Source of the DNA: Fibrobacter sp. UWB5
GTDB lineage: Bacteria; Fibrobacterota; Fibrobacteria; Fibrobacterales; Fibrobacteraceae
Assembly: GCF_002210295.1 (NCBI RefSeq)
Contig: NZ_MWQH01000001.1
Location: forward strand, 868,001 to 932,000
Reading direction: 5' to 3'
DNA length: 64,000 bases
Part shown: positions 17,201 to 25,265 of the stretch, piece after piece
Position numbering within the stretch: the stretch's first letter is position 1
Layout: every line of letters begins with the position of its first letter
Position numbers and translations under genes: made by a program
The notes under the pieces: generated by a model
Seen by the model: only the letters and a program-made list of their open reading frames with translations
Told to the model about the DNA's origin: nothing
Databases searched by the model: none

Positions 17201-19541
17201 CACAGGCGTTTCGGGCTCCGGCAAGTCGAGCCTCGCTTTCCATACGCTCTTTAGCGAAGGCCAGCGCCGCTTTGTGGAGACGTTGAGCACGTATGCCCGC
17301 CGCTTCCTCGGTCGCCCTGACCACGGAAGCATTGATTCCATTTCGGGCCTTGCGCCGGCAATTGCCATCGACCAGAAGAGTGCCAGCAAGAGCCCGCGCA
17401 GTACGGTCGCGACCCTCACCGAAATTTATGACTACTTCCGCATTTTCTGGGCGAGGGTCGGGACCCCGCATTGCTTGAAATGCGGGAAGCCAGTGTCTTC
17501 GTACAGCGCGGGCGACCTGATGCAATACGCCTTCGACCGCGACTTGAACAAGAAAGTCATGGTGCTTGCCCCGTTCGAAATCAAGGATGTGCTCAAACTT
17601 TCAAAAATCCTCACTGAGAAGGGCTACCGCAAGGTTTACCTCGGCAACAAGCTCGTGGAACTTCCGCTGCCGAAAATCCCGACCCGCGAAAAGCAGTTGT
17701 TCGCCGTCGTCGATACGGTCGTGGTGAAAGAAGACAATCGCGCTCGCCTGGTGGAAGCTTTTGAACGCGGTTACCGCGACGGCAACGGAATCCTTTATGT
17801 GGAAGACGAGAAGGGCGGTCGCTTGGCCTGCTCCGAAAAGCCGGGTTGTCCCGATTGCGGCTGGTACATGGATTCGGCGCTGAACCCGAAGCATTTCAGC
17901 TTTAACACTCACTGGGGCGCCTGCGAAACTTGTCTTGGCCTCGGGCACTTTAAAGATGGCGAAGTTTGCCCCGATTGTCATGGCGAACGCTTGAAACCAG
18001 AATATTTGGCGGTCCGCATTGGCGACAAGAATATCATGGATGTGAACCACATGAGCATCGCCCAGGCGCTCGAATGGTTCAGCAACGAAAACTTTAAGCG
18101 AGACAATTTCGGGGACGACAAGAATGCCGACGGCAAGATGACGGTGGCCGAACCCTTGCTTCGCGAAATTGTCGGCCGCCTCAACTTCCTCAAGGGTGTA
18201 GGGCTCGGCTATATCGGCCTCGACCGTGCGGGCGACACGCTCAGCGGCGGTGAATCCCAGCGTATTCGCCTTGCAAGCCAAATCGGTAGCGGCCTCGAAG
18301 GTGTGCTCTACGTGCTTGACGAGCCCACGGTGGGCTTGCACGAAAGCGATACCGCTATGTTGCTCAATACGCTTTACCGCCTGCGCGACCTCGGTAATAC
18401 GCTTGTTGTGGTGGAACATGATATGAAGATGATGCAGGCGGCGGACCATATTATCGATATGGGCCCGGCGGCGGGTGAGTTCGGTGGCGAAGTGGTTGCC
18501 GAAGGTTCTCCGGAACAGCTTTCCAAGCCTTATGCCCTGCAACAGTTCCCTCGCAGCGAAACGGTCAAGTACCTGACGCATACCATCCCGATGGCAAACG
18601 AGATTGCGGCGAAGCCCATTACCGATTCCACGGAATTCTACGAATTCGAAAAGTTGAATCACAACAACCTTAAGAATTTGTCTGTAAAGTTCCCGAAGGG
18701 CGCCATCAGCGTGGTTTGCGGTGTGTCTGGCTCGGGCAAGAGTTCCATGGTCATGGACGAAATTTACCCGCGCCTCAAAAAGAAATTCCAGGCCCGCGGT
18801 CGCAAGAAGCAGAATGGCGAAGTTTTGTTAGTCGACCAAAGCCCGATTTCGGGAACTCCTCGCAGCACGCCCGCGAGTTTCACAGGCGTGTTTGACGACA
18901 TACGCAAGCTATTCGCCAAACTGCCGCAAGCCAAGTTGAAAGGCTTCGACTACGGGCGCTTCAGTTACAACTTGGCTCGCGGCCGCTGCGAGGCCTGCGA
19001 AGGCCGCGGCGCCATCTCGGTAGAAATGCACTTCCTTTCGGATGTGTGGGAAGTCTGCGATGTCTGCGGCGGCAAGCGTTACAATCAAGAAACGCTCACC
19101 GTCACGTTCAAGGGCAAGAATATCGCCGACGTGCTCGACATGCGCGTGGCCGAAGCCTGCGAATTCTTCAAGGACCAGCCGAAAATCTTGCCAAAGCTGG
19201 AATGCCTGCGCGATGTGGGCCTCCCGTACGTGAAACTTGGTCAGTCTGTAACGACGCTCAGCGGTGGCGAATCCCAGCGCCTGAAATTGGCTGCGGAACT
19301 TGCTCGCAAACCCGCCCAGGAAATGGTTTACCTGCTCGACGAGCCGACCACGGGGCTCCACCTCAAGGATATTCAGATTCTCTGGAACATGTTGCGCAAA
19401 CTCTCTGCCCGCGGTGATACGGTCATCGTCATCGAACATCACCCCGATATCATCCGTCTTTCGGACTGGAAAGTGGAACTTGGGCCTGTTGGCGGTGCCG
19501 AAGGTGGTCATTTGCTCAAAATCGGGGCAAATCAGACCTAA
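14247..19541 (+). CDS. uvrA: Double-length excinuclease ABC subunit A
   Basis: A 1764-residue protein made of two complete UvrA units in tandem. UvrA is the damage-recognition ATPase of nucleotide excision repair and loads UvrB. Four Walker A motifs of the form GVSGSGKS are present, with their lysines near residues 38, 643, 993 and 1498, and four ABC signatures (LSGGEAQRI / LSGGESQR) each precede a Walker B (LDEP). Zinc-finger CxxC pairs occur in both halves (CPDCGR, CDACEGAG...CDVCGG; CLKCGK, CEACEGRG...CDVCGG). The halves meet near residue 950 and are diverged, not a recent duplication. Chlamydial UvrA is also known to be double-length. Such a protein may replace the normal UvrA dimer by one chain. 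The start at 14247 is chosen because TATATT ends 7 nt upstream. Confidence 0.95.
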   Translation: MTKSIEIRDAHEHNLRHVNLSIPRDSIVVVTGVSGSGKSSLAFDTVFQEGQRRFVESLSAYARQFIGRMKHPEVESVRGISPTISIDQKTVNRNPRSTVGTVVEILDHYRLLFARLGVPHCPDCGRVIQAQTVDQIVDNLYVSDEGKQITVMAPIVQERKGEYRKELAELKENGFVRARVDGTIYRLEDVPALVRYEKHTIEAVIDRLTLERKNKSRLREALEGALKLTDGKLVSFLLAAGGSGRDGAGEGKEEYRLQGTLLACPKCGISIPELEPRFFSFNDPKGRCPACKGMGESYKFDLDLIIPDKTKSIKDGCIATIKKDDGTLIFSDFGRRNLRNIANEMHFSLDTPWNKLKKAQQDAVLYGTPSESERGIIPIMQELWDMWHIFHFRKYMQIGVCPECHGTRINRTANAVTFHGVNLTEMTEWSVEKSVDFFNKIDLSEKEKRIGKEILKEIRGRLSFLNAVGLGYLNINRKASTLSGGEAQRIRLASAVGAGLQGVLYVLDEPSIGLHPRDNDKLLGMLEHLRAQGNSLIIVEHDEDTMRHADCVIDVGPGAGVEGGRVIAAGTVEELEKNKASLTGAYLSGRKAIEIPATRKKIDKNTPKLKICGAAENNLKNIDVEIPLDGALTVVTGVSGSGKSTLINQILRRELARVFYNSEEPVGKFDHLEGLENIDKVIEIDQTPIGRTPRSNPATYTKIWDDVRDLFASMEESKIRGYSKSRFSFNVKGGRCDACEGAGVKIVDMHILPSVQVTCDVCGGKRFNDATREVYYKGKNVSEILDLSIADAAEFFKDIPKIAEPLNLLVEVGLGYLTLGQPSTTLSGGEAQRIKIASELRRPGTGKTLYLLDEPTTGLHFEDIRKLMDCLNRLRSLGNSVVIIEHNLDVIKCADWIIDLGPDAGIHGGRVIATGTPEQIAKCKKSETGKYLAPVLAKKHGENHHFDRTLKGGEDLSLDIEVHGARKHNLKNIDVTIPRHKLTVVTGVSGSGKSSLAFHTLFSEGQRRFVETLSTYARRFLGRPDHGSIDSISGLAPAIAIDQKSASKSPRSTVATLTEIYDYFRIFWARVGTPHCLKCGKPVSSYSAGDLMQYAFDRDLNKKVMVLAPFEIKDVLKLSKILTEKGYRKVYLGNKLVELPLPKIPTREKQLFAVVDTVVVKEDNRARLVEAFERGYRDGNGILYVEDEKGGRLACSEKPGCPDCGWYMDSALNPKHFSFNTHWGACETCLGLGHFKDGEVCPDCHGERLKPEYLAVRIGDKNIMDVNHMSIAQALEWFSNENFKRDNFGDDKNADGKMTVAEPLLREIVGRLNFLKGVGLGYIGLDRAGDTLSGGESQRIRLASQIGSGLEGVLYVLDEPTVGLHESDTAMLLNTLYRLRDLGNTLVVVEHDMKMMQAADHIIDMGPAAGEFGGEVVAEGSPEQLSKPYALQQFPRSETVKYLTHTIPMANEIAAKPITDSTEFYEFEKLNHNNLKNLSVKFPKGAISVVCGVSGSGKSSMVMDEIYPRLKKKFQARGRKKQNGEVLLVDQSPISGTPRSTPASFTGVFDDIRKLFAKLPQAKLKGFDYGRFSYNLARGRCEACEGRGAISVEMHFLSDVWEVCDVCGGKRYNQETLTVTFKGKNIADVLDMRVAEACEFFKDQPKILPKLECLRDVGLPYVKLGQSVTTLSGGESQRLKLAAELARKPAQEMVYLLDEPTTGLHLKDIQILWNMLRKLSARGDTVIVIEHHPDIIRLSDWKVELGPVGGAEGGHLLKIGANQT

Positions 19542-19577
19542 AAATACCATCGCTGTGTGAAAAAAAAGAAATGTTTT

Positions 19578-19583
19578 TATATT
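19578..19583 (+). promoter_or_regulatory. Putative -10 element before the FGE-domain gene
   Basis: TATATT in an A/T-rich context, 28 nt before the ATG at 19612, which has a good AGGAG ribosome site. Confidence 0.45.
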
Positions 19584-19611
19584 TCGTTTAGAAATGTAAA
19601 CAGGAGAAAAT

Positions 19612-21939
19612 ATGTCCCTTACTCGTTTGCTTCCGCTTTTGTTGCTGTTGCCGGTACTGACTTGGGCAGCCGACAGCGACAAGAATTTCAGGGTCGCCCC
19701 GACTATGTTCAAGGAAGGCGCTCTGATGGAGCCTGTCGCCAATATGGCGATTGTCAAGAAGGAAAAAATGATCTTGTCGGAATCCCCGATGGTTCCGCTG
19801 CGCCCGAACATCATGTTCATGCGCCATAAGAAGGGTCCTAAGGAATACCTTTGGTTCTCGGGTCCCATTGATGTCAAGAACTTTGAAAAACTTCACGCCT
19901 TTAGCCTGGCCGATAACTATCTGCGTCCGGCCGAAGTGATGCTGCTGCGTTTCTACGGCTCCCAGACCTCCAGGGCTTTCCAGGACGAAGCCGACATCTA
20001 TTTCGATAGGGAATACCTCTATTCTCCGCGTGTGCCGAAGCTCTATTTCAGAAAGAATGGCCAATGGCAGATGATTCAGGAAACGGAACGCCCGGGCATC
20101 ATTTCGATCAAGTCCAACGTTAAGGGCCTCGAAGCGGTTTCGATTTCTGTTCCCATGAAAGAAGTCCCGTCTTTGCTTTATCCGATTAACCCGGGCATGT
20201 ATGCGTTCTCGCTCTCGGCTCCGGACCACCTGCCGTATGTCGATGCCATTTCTGTTCCGGGCGGTTCCATGGTTGAGCTTAAACCGCAATTGCCGGTTGT
20301 AGATACCGCCTCCAAGGTCAAGGCGACAACCACGGTCACTTTGCATGCGGTTGCTGCCGCCAAGACTCTCGAAGAAACCGAACGCCTGTTCGATGTGCTT
20401 ACCCACGATGTCCAGGCCACCGTTGAAAAGGTCGATACGAACGAATTTGACAAGATTTATCCGCCGCTTCGCAAGCCCCTGCTTCTCGGCGTGTCTTCCG
20501 ATGACAGCGTCTATATCAAGTACCGCAATCGCTACAATGGCAAGCGCGAAGAAGCCAAGCTTTATTGGCGCATGAACAGGATGGGTTCCGCAAGCGCTGT
20601 AAACGTCGCCATTCGCCATAAACTGGATAGCCTGCAGGCTTTGCCGCACCGCGTGTCGCTGGTGCCTACCTCTATCGAGGCTATTTACGATGAAAATGCC
20701 TGCGAAGAGGTGATTGATTCCTCTGCAGCTCCGGCACCTGCCCCGGCCAAGGTCGATTCTACGGCCAAGGATTCTGCAGCCGCTCCGGCCGAACCGCCTG
20801 CTCCCAAGACCAAGACGGTCTGCAAGATGAAGGCTGTTCGCATCAACTACGGCAAGCAAGGCGACCGCTACGATGTTTCCTGGTCGGGTAACGCCGAAGG
20901 TTATACCGCAGACTCCTTGTTCGCCCTGCTCACGTCGGGAGCCTCTTCTCGCGCCTTTATCTCTATCGAAAGAAACAAGCCCGTCTGGATTTATCACGAA
21001 GGTGACTTGAAGGGCCGCCATCATTACCGTTACGAAAAGCACGAACTGGTCGTGAACGACAAACCGGTCCAGAGCCGTGGTGCTTTTGAACTTCCGCAGT
21101 ATATCTTTGACGAACCCGAAGTTCAGGAATGGCTGAACCGCCCGATCGAAGAAGAAGCCCATAAGGTGCAGGAACCCAAGGCAAAGGTGCTCAAGGTGGA
21201 CGACAGCGGCGTGACGCTCGATGTTTCCATGAAGGTCCCGCGCGTCATTCGCGACCGCGACCGTGGCTCGGTGGCCTTGATCGATTCCGGTTCTTTCCGT
21301 TACAAGGGCAAGGTGGTTTCCCTGTCTCCGTTCGCAATCCACACGACCGAAGTGACTCAGCAGTTCTTCAAGGACGTGATGGCCAAGGTGGATTCTACGA
21401 AGCGCATTAAGGATCGCTCTACCTTTACGGGTGCCCGCCATCCGGTGCACAACATCACCTGGAACGATGCCCAAGCCTTCTGTAAGGCAATCGGTGGCGA
21501 CCTGCCGACCGAAGCCCAGTGGGAATTTGCTGGCCGCGCCGACAACAACGAAGGCGCTCTTTGGAACCTTGACGAAGACCCGAACCCGGGTATGTACGCC
21601 ATTTACAAGGCGAACTCCTATAACCGTGGCAAGAAGAGTCCCGAATATGGTCCGCAGCCGGTAAGCACCAAGAAGTCCAACGCCTGGGGTATCTTCGATA
21701 TGTCGGGTAACGTCGCCGAATGGACTCGCGACAAGTACTTCATGTTCTCGGTCTGGGTGGAATCTTCTAACCCGACGGGCGCCATGATGGGTTCTTCCAA
21801 GGTGTATAAGGGTGGTTCCTGGAAAGACAAAGAAAGTCTGCTGAACCTGACTGAACGTGATGATGAAGATCCGCGTTACTGGTCTGATGCCATCGGTTTC
21901 CGTTGCGCATTCCCCAGGGATCTTTTTGAAGGAAAGTAA
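19612..21939 (+). CDS. Exported protein with C-terminal FGE-sulfatase (SUMF1-like) domain
   Basis: A 775-residue protein with a Sec signal peptide (LLPLLLLLPVLTWAADS). The large middle part resembles nothing I can name. It is interrupted near residue 380 by an Ala/Pro/Asp/Lys low-complexity linker (VDSTAKDSAAAPAEPPAP), followed by Cys/Lys-rich segments. From about residue 552 to the end is a formylglycine-generating-enzyme / SUMF1-like domain: HTTEVTQQFF, HNITWNDAQAFCKAIGG, LPTEAQWEFAGRADNN, GIFDMSGNVAEWTRD and GFRCAFPRD. Most bacterial members of this fold are not true FGEs and serve as binding or structural domains. The stop overlaps the next start (TAATG), so both are translated together. 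Confidence 0.8.
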   Translation: MSLTRLLPLLLLLPVLTWAADSDKNFRVAPTMFKEGALMEPVANMAIVKKEKMILSESPMVPLRPNIMFMRHKKGPKEYLWFSGPIDVKNFEKLHAFSLADNYLRPAEVMLLRFYGSQTSRAFQDEADIYFDREYLYSPRVPKLYFRKNGQWQMIQETERPGIISIKSNVKGLEAVSISVPMKEVPSLLYPINPGMYAFSLSAPDHLPYVDAISVPGGSMVELKPQLPVVDTASKVKATTTVTLHAVAAAKTLEETERLFDVLTHDVQATVEKVDTNEFDKIYPPLRKPLLLGVSSDDSVYIKYRNRYNGKREEAKLYWRMNRMGSASAVNVAIRHKLDSLQALPHRVSLVPTSIEAIYDENACEEVIDSSAAPAPAPAKVDSTAKDSAAAPAEPPAPKTKTVCKMKAVRINYGKQGDRYDVSWSGNAEGYTADSLFALLTSGASSRAFISIERNKPVWIYHEGDLKGRHHYRYEKHELVVNDKPVQSRGAFELPQYIFDEPEVQEWLNRPIEEEAHKVQEPKAKVLKVDDSGVTLDVSMKVPRVIRDRDRGSVALIDSGSFRYKGKVVSLSPFAIHTTEVTQQFFKDVMAKVDSTKRIKDRSTFTGARHPVHNITWNDAQAFCKAIGGDLPTEAQWEFAGRADNNEGALWNLDEDPNPGMYAIYKANSYNRGKKSPEYGPQPVSTKKSNAWGIFDMSGNVAEWTRDKYFMFSVWVESSNPTGAMMGSSKVYKGGSWKDKESLLNLTERDDEDPRYWSDAIGFRCAFPRDLFEGK

Positions 21940-22505
21940 TGTTTAAAGGAATGCGTCTGTTTAAAAAGCTTACGGCGATCCCGTATTTGCTTGTTATTGT
22001 TGCTTTGCTGATGCCCTTGGCAAATGTTTCTTGTGCTGACGACGTGATTGCCGAGCCCAATCTTTATGAGCTTGCCTCGGGTCTCGATCTGCGACAGGAA
22101 CTGAAACAGCCTGCCTTGGGTATTCTTGAAAAGATGGAAACGGGTAACCCGAGTGCCATGGAAAAGTTCCGGCAGACCATGCCGCATTTCCCGCAAATGG
22201 AACCGGTACCGTTCCTCTACGTGATTCTTGCGGGGGCTGTGATTGCGGGCTTGTTCGCGCTGATCACTCCGCTCGGTTCGATTGCCATGGGCATGCTGAC
22301 AATGGTTTCGCTCTGGTTCTTCCTCTCGAAACTCGCGCAGATCAATTCAGCCATGGGAATGTCGCTCTTGAAGGTGGAACCCGGCATCGGGATTCATGCC
22401 GCATCGTTCATGATTCTGATAGGGACCGCGATGAACCTCGCGACGATTATTCGCCCGATTGTTGAAGAAATCAAGGCCAAACGCGCCGCCAAAAAGAAAC
22501 AATAA
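21939..22505 (+). CDS. Multi-pass membrane protein of unknown function
   Basis: A 188-residue membrane protein. Hydrophobic segments lie near residues 13-30, 86-110, 112-128 and 146-166; the chain ends in a Lys/Arg-rich tail (IKAKRAAKKKQ). A Cys after the first helix (VSCADD) looks superficially like a lipobox, but the following helices argue for a plain inner-membrane protein. It is coupled to the upstream FGE-domain gene by a one-base stop/start overlap, suggesting joint function at the envelope. I do not recognise a family. Confidence 0.65.
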   Translation: MFKGMRLFKKLTAIPYLLVIVALLMPLANVSCADDVIAEPNLYELASGLDLRQELKQPALGILEKMETGNPSAMEKFRQTMPHFPQMEPVPFLYVILAGAVIAGLFALITPLGSIAMGMLTMVSLWFFLSKLAQINSAMGMSLLKVEPGIGIHAASFMILIGTAMNLATIIRPIVEEIKAKRAAKKKQ

Positions 22506-22681
22506 ATGAGATTAGGGAGGGCTTAGCCCTCCCTAAAACCTACCCGGCACTCAATAAACCGCGATATTCTGGTTGCAAGTTCTGACTTGCGGTTTATTTC
22601 GTGGGCGCCTGTCGGCGCAATAAATTTGCAAAAAGAAAAGGGAACGCGTTGCGTTCCCTTTTTGAATTGAAATAGCAAACA
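22506..22681. other. Intergenic region with nested hairpins
   Basis: Contains TTAGGGAGGGCT/AGCCCTCCCTAA (22513-22536), a nested hairpin AATAAACC...GCAAGT-TCTG-ACTTGC-GGTTTATT (about 22553-22600), GCGCC/GGCGC near 22612, and a bidirectional terminator at 22634-22664. No gene is seen. Confidence 0.5.
22634..22664. terminator. Bidirectional terminator between convergent genes
   Basis: AAAAGGGAACGC-GTT-GCGTTCCCTTTT: a 12-bp stem with T on both 3' sides. It serves the plus-strand membrane protein gene and minus-strand ychF. Confidence 0.85.
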
Positions 22682-23779
22682 TTAAACGTTGAACAGGAAG
22701 TACATGATGTCGCCGTCCTGTACCACGTAGTCCTTGCCTTCGGTGCGGACAAGGCCTGCTTCCTTGGCGGCGTTCCAGCTGCCATGCTTCAGGAAGTCTT
22801 CGTAGCTCAAAGTTTCGGCGCGGATGAAGCCGCGTTCGAAGTCGGTGTGAATCACGCCTGCGCACTGCGGAGCCTTGTAGCCGGCGTGGAACGTCCAGGC
22901 GCGGCATTCCTTTTCGCCAGCGGTGAAGAAGGTGCGCAGACCGAGGATTTCGTAACCCTTGCGGACTACGGCGTCGAGGCCCGATTCCTTCATGCCGAGT
23001 TCCTTGAGGAATTCAACCTTGTCGGCGGGTTCCATGGCAGAGAGTTCTTCTTCAATCTTGCCGCTGATCATGATGACTTCGTGACCGTTCTTGGCGGCGT
23101 ATTCCTTCAGCTGGTCCACGTAGGCGTTGCCGGTCAGAATGTCGTCTTCCTTCACGTTGGCGCAGTAGAAGAGCGGCTTTGCAGTGAGGAGAGCCAAGTC
23201 CTTCACGATGAGTTCCATTTCTTCGCTGTCGTGCATCACGGTGCGGGCGGCCTTGCCTTCCTGGAAGGCGTCGCGGAGCTTTTCGCAAGCGGCGAGGCGG
23301 GCCTTGGCTTCGGCACCACCCATACGGGCAGCCTTGGCTTCGGTGGCGAGGCGCTTTTCGACAGAGTCGAGGTCCTTCAGAATCAGTTCGGTCTCGATGA
23401 TTTCCACGTCGCGGACCGGATCCACGGAACCGTGTACGTGCACGATGTTTTCGTCGTCGAAGCAGCGGATGACTTCCATGATGGCTTCGCATTCACGGAT
23501 GTGGGTCAGGAACTGGTTGCCGAGGCCTTCGCCCTGGGCGGCACCCTTTACAAGACCTGCAATGTCCACGAATTCTGTAACAGCGGGAACGATGGATTTC
23601 GGATTGTAGACCTTGACCAGTTCGTCGAGGCGGCTGTCTGGCACGCTCACCATGCCCACGTTCGGTTCGATGGTGCAGAACGGATAGTTGGCAGCTTCGG
23701 CGCCGGCGTTGGTGATGGCGTTAAAGATGGTGGACTTGCCCACGTTGGGGAGGCCTACGATACCGCATTTAAAACCCAT
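22682..23779 (-). CDS. ychF: Redox-regulated ATPase YchF (Obg-like)
   Basis: A 365-residue YchF/OLA1 P-loop protein of the Obg family that prefers ATP and interacts with ribosomes. The G1 motif is GLPNVGKST (residues 7-15), with FCTIEPNVG and VDIAGLVKGAAQGEGLGNQFL (G3) next. The C-terminal TGS-like domain ends GDIMYFLFNV. The start at 23779 (MGFKCG) is chosen because G1 must lie within about 10 residues of the N-terminus and GGAGA precedes it; a 29-residue upstream extension is rejected. It is monocistronic and convergent with the upstream plus-strand genes. Confidence 0.95.
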   Translation of the reverse strand: MGFKCGIVGLPNVGKSTIFNAITNAGAEAANYPFCTIEPNVGMVSVPDSRLDELVKVYNPKSIVPAVTEFVDIAGLVKGAAQGEGLGNQFLTHIRECEAIMEVIRCFDDENIVHVHGSVDPVRDVEIIETELILKDLDSVEKRLATEAKAARMGGAEAKARLAACEKLRDAFQEGKAARTVMHDSEEMELIVKDLALLTAKPLFYCANVKEDDILTGNAYVDQLKEYAAKNGHEVIMISGKIEEELSAMEPADKVEFLKELGMKESGLDAVVRKGYEILGLRTFFTAGEKECRAWTFHAGYKAPQCAGVIHTDFERGFIRAETLSYEDFLKHGSWNAAKEAGLVRTEGKDYVVQDGDIMYFLFNV

Positions 23780-23902
23780 GATAATCTCCAGTTTTGGCGG
23801 CAACATATCTGCCGCTCGTTTTTTTGCGATGTAAAGGTAGAAAAATGCCCTTGTAGGCAGTCCCATGAAAATCTAAATTTACGCCCGTTTTTAAGGTAAG
23901 GT

Positions 23903-25252
23903 ATGGCTGGGCTCTCATCGAAGACGAACATCGATATGCTGAATGGGCCCCTCGGGAGAAAAATCCTGAGGTTCGCTATCCCTATTGCCTTGAGTAGCAT
24001 TTTCCAGCAGATGTTCAACTTGGCAGACGTTGCCGTGGTGGGGCAGTTTGCGGGCGACAAGGCCTTGGCCGCCGTGGGCGCGAACACCTTCGTCATCAAC
24101 CTGCTAATCAACTTGTTCGTTGGCCTTTCCGTAGGTGCGAACGTGGTGGTGGCCAATTCCATTGGCGAACGCAGTTACCGTTCCGTGACCCGTAGCGTGC
24201 ACACGTCGGTGATGGTCGCCTTCTTTAGCGGAATATTCCTTTCTTTCGTGGGCATCTTTTTTGCAAGACCGATTCTTGAACTGATTTCGACTCCGGCAGA
24301 CGTGTTGGACATGGCGGTGCGCTACTTGCAAATCTACTTTGCGGGCATGCCCTTCGTGATGGTCTACAACTTTGTGTCGGCGGTCTTGCGTAGCAAGGGC
24401 GATACCAAGCGTCCGCTTTATGTACTCATGGTGGCGGGGGCGGTGAATGTGGTGCTGAACCTGATTCTGGTGGCGGGCTTTGACATGGGCGTGTCAGGCG
24501 TGGCCATTGCGACAGTGATTGCAAACGTCATTAGTGGCGTTATTTTGTTCTACCTCCTATTGCACGAGGTGGGCCCTTTCAAGTTGGAATTCTGGAAGTT
24601 GCGCGTGACGCCCTTCTTCTTGAGCCGCATTCTGCGCGTAGGGATTCCGACAGGGCTTCGCGGCGTCGTGTTCTCGTTCAGCAATGTGTGCCTGCAGTCG
24701 GCCATTAACAGCCTTGGTTCTGCCACGGTGGCGGCTTCGGCTGTGGCGCTGAACTATGAATTCGTGGTGTATTACTGGCTCAGTTCCTTTTCGCAGGCGT
24801 GCGTAACCTTTGTCGGACAAAACTATGGCGCGAAGAATATGGAACGCTGTCGTCGCACGGTCCGCTGGACGCTCCTGTTGGGTTGCTCTTCTACAATCGT
24901 GTTGAGCGCGCTTTGCTGCATTTTTGCAAAGCCCATGTTGAGCGTGTTTACGTCTAATGCCGAAATCATTGAAATCGGTTCTATCCGCATGTACGTGGTG
25001 GTGGGGCTTTTGGCGATTAACGTGTTCCTGGACGTATTTTCGGGAGCGCTTTCGGGAATGGGAAAGTCCCTGGCGCCGGCCCTTACCTGCATGGTGGGCG
25101 TTTGCGGAATCCGTATTCTCTGGGTGATTTTCGTGTTCCCCCAGTACAAATCTTTCGCCTCGTTGATGGTTGTGTACCCGATAAGCTGGATTCTTACGAT
25201 ATCTGTGATTATGGGAATCTATTTTTACCATGTCCGGCGTGCTAAGTTTTAG
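23903..25252 (+). CDS. MATE-family efflux transporter
   Basis: A 449-residue inner-membrane protein with twelve hydrophobic segments, of the multidrug and toxin extrusion family. The start PLGRKILRFAIPIALSSIFQQMFNLADVAVVGQF is the characteristic first repeat, with GVLRSKGDTK-type sequence (AVLRSKGDTKRP) in the loop between repeats and a matching second half. These are Na+- or H+-coupled antiporters; the substrate is unknown. An AAGGTAAGG ribosome site precedes the ATG, and a TAAATT -10 lies near 23876. Confidence 0.9.
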   Translation: MAGLSSKTNIDMLNGPLGRKILRFAIPIALSSIFQQMFNLADVAVVGQFAGDKALAAVGANTFVINLLINLFVGLSVGANVVVANSIGERSYRSVTRSVHTSVMVAFFSGIFLSFVGIFFARPILELISTPADVLDMAVRYLQIYFAGMPFVMVYNFVSAVLRSKGDTKRPLYVLMVAGAVNVVLNLILVAGFDMGVSGVAIATVIANVISGVILFYLLLHEVGPFKLEFWKLRVTPFFLSRILRVGIPTGLRGVVFSFSNVCLQSAINSLGSATVAASAVALNYEFVVYYWLSSFSQACVTFVGQNYGAKNMERCRRTVRWTLLLGCSSTIVLSALCCIFAKPMLSVFTSNAEIIEIGSIRMYVVVGLLAINVFLDVFSGALSGMGKSLAPALTCMVGVCGIRILWVIFVFPQYKSFASLMVVYPISWILTISVIMGIYFYHVRRAKF

Positions 25253-25258
25253 TATATT
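25253..25258 (+). promoter_or_regulatory. Leaderless -10 of the following lipoprotein gene
   Basis: TATATT, inside the 3' end of the MATE gene (stop at 25252), ends 7 nt before the ATG at 25266. No ribosome site is visible. Confidence 0.5.
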
Positions 25259-25265
25259 TCGGATG

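Noticed and set aside
19588-21474. 628-codon open frame antisense to the FGE-domain gene
   Set aside because: The plus-strand gene has a signal peptide, a recognisable domain and a ribosome site; the antisense frame has none of these.
22554-22600. Riboswitch
   Set aside because: The nested hairpin lies between the 3' ends of convergent genes, where a riboswitch would have no gene to control.
23780-23866. 29-residue N-terminal extension of YchF
   Set aside because: YchF proteins begin just before the G1 loop, and a ribosome site fits the internal ATG.
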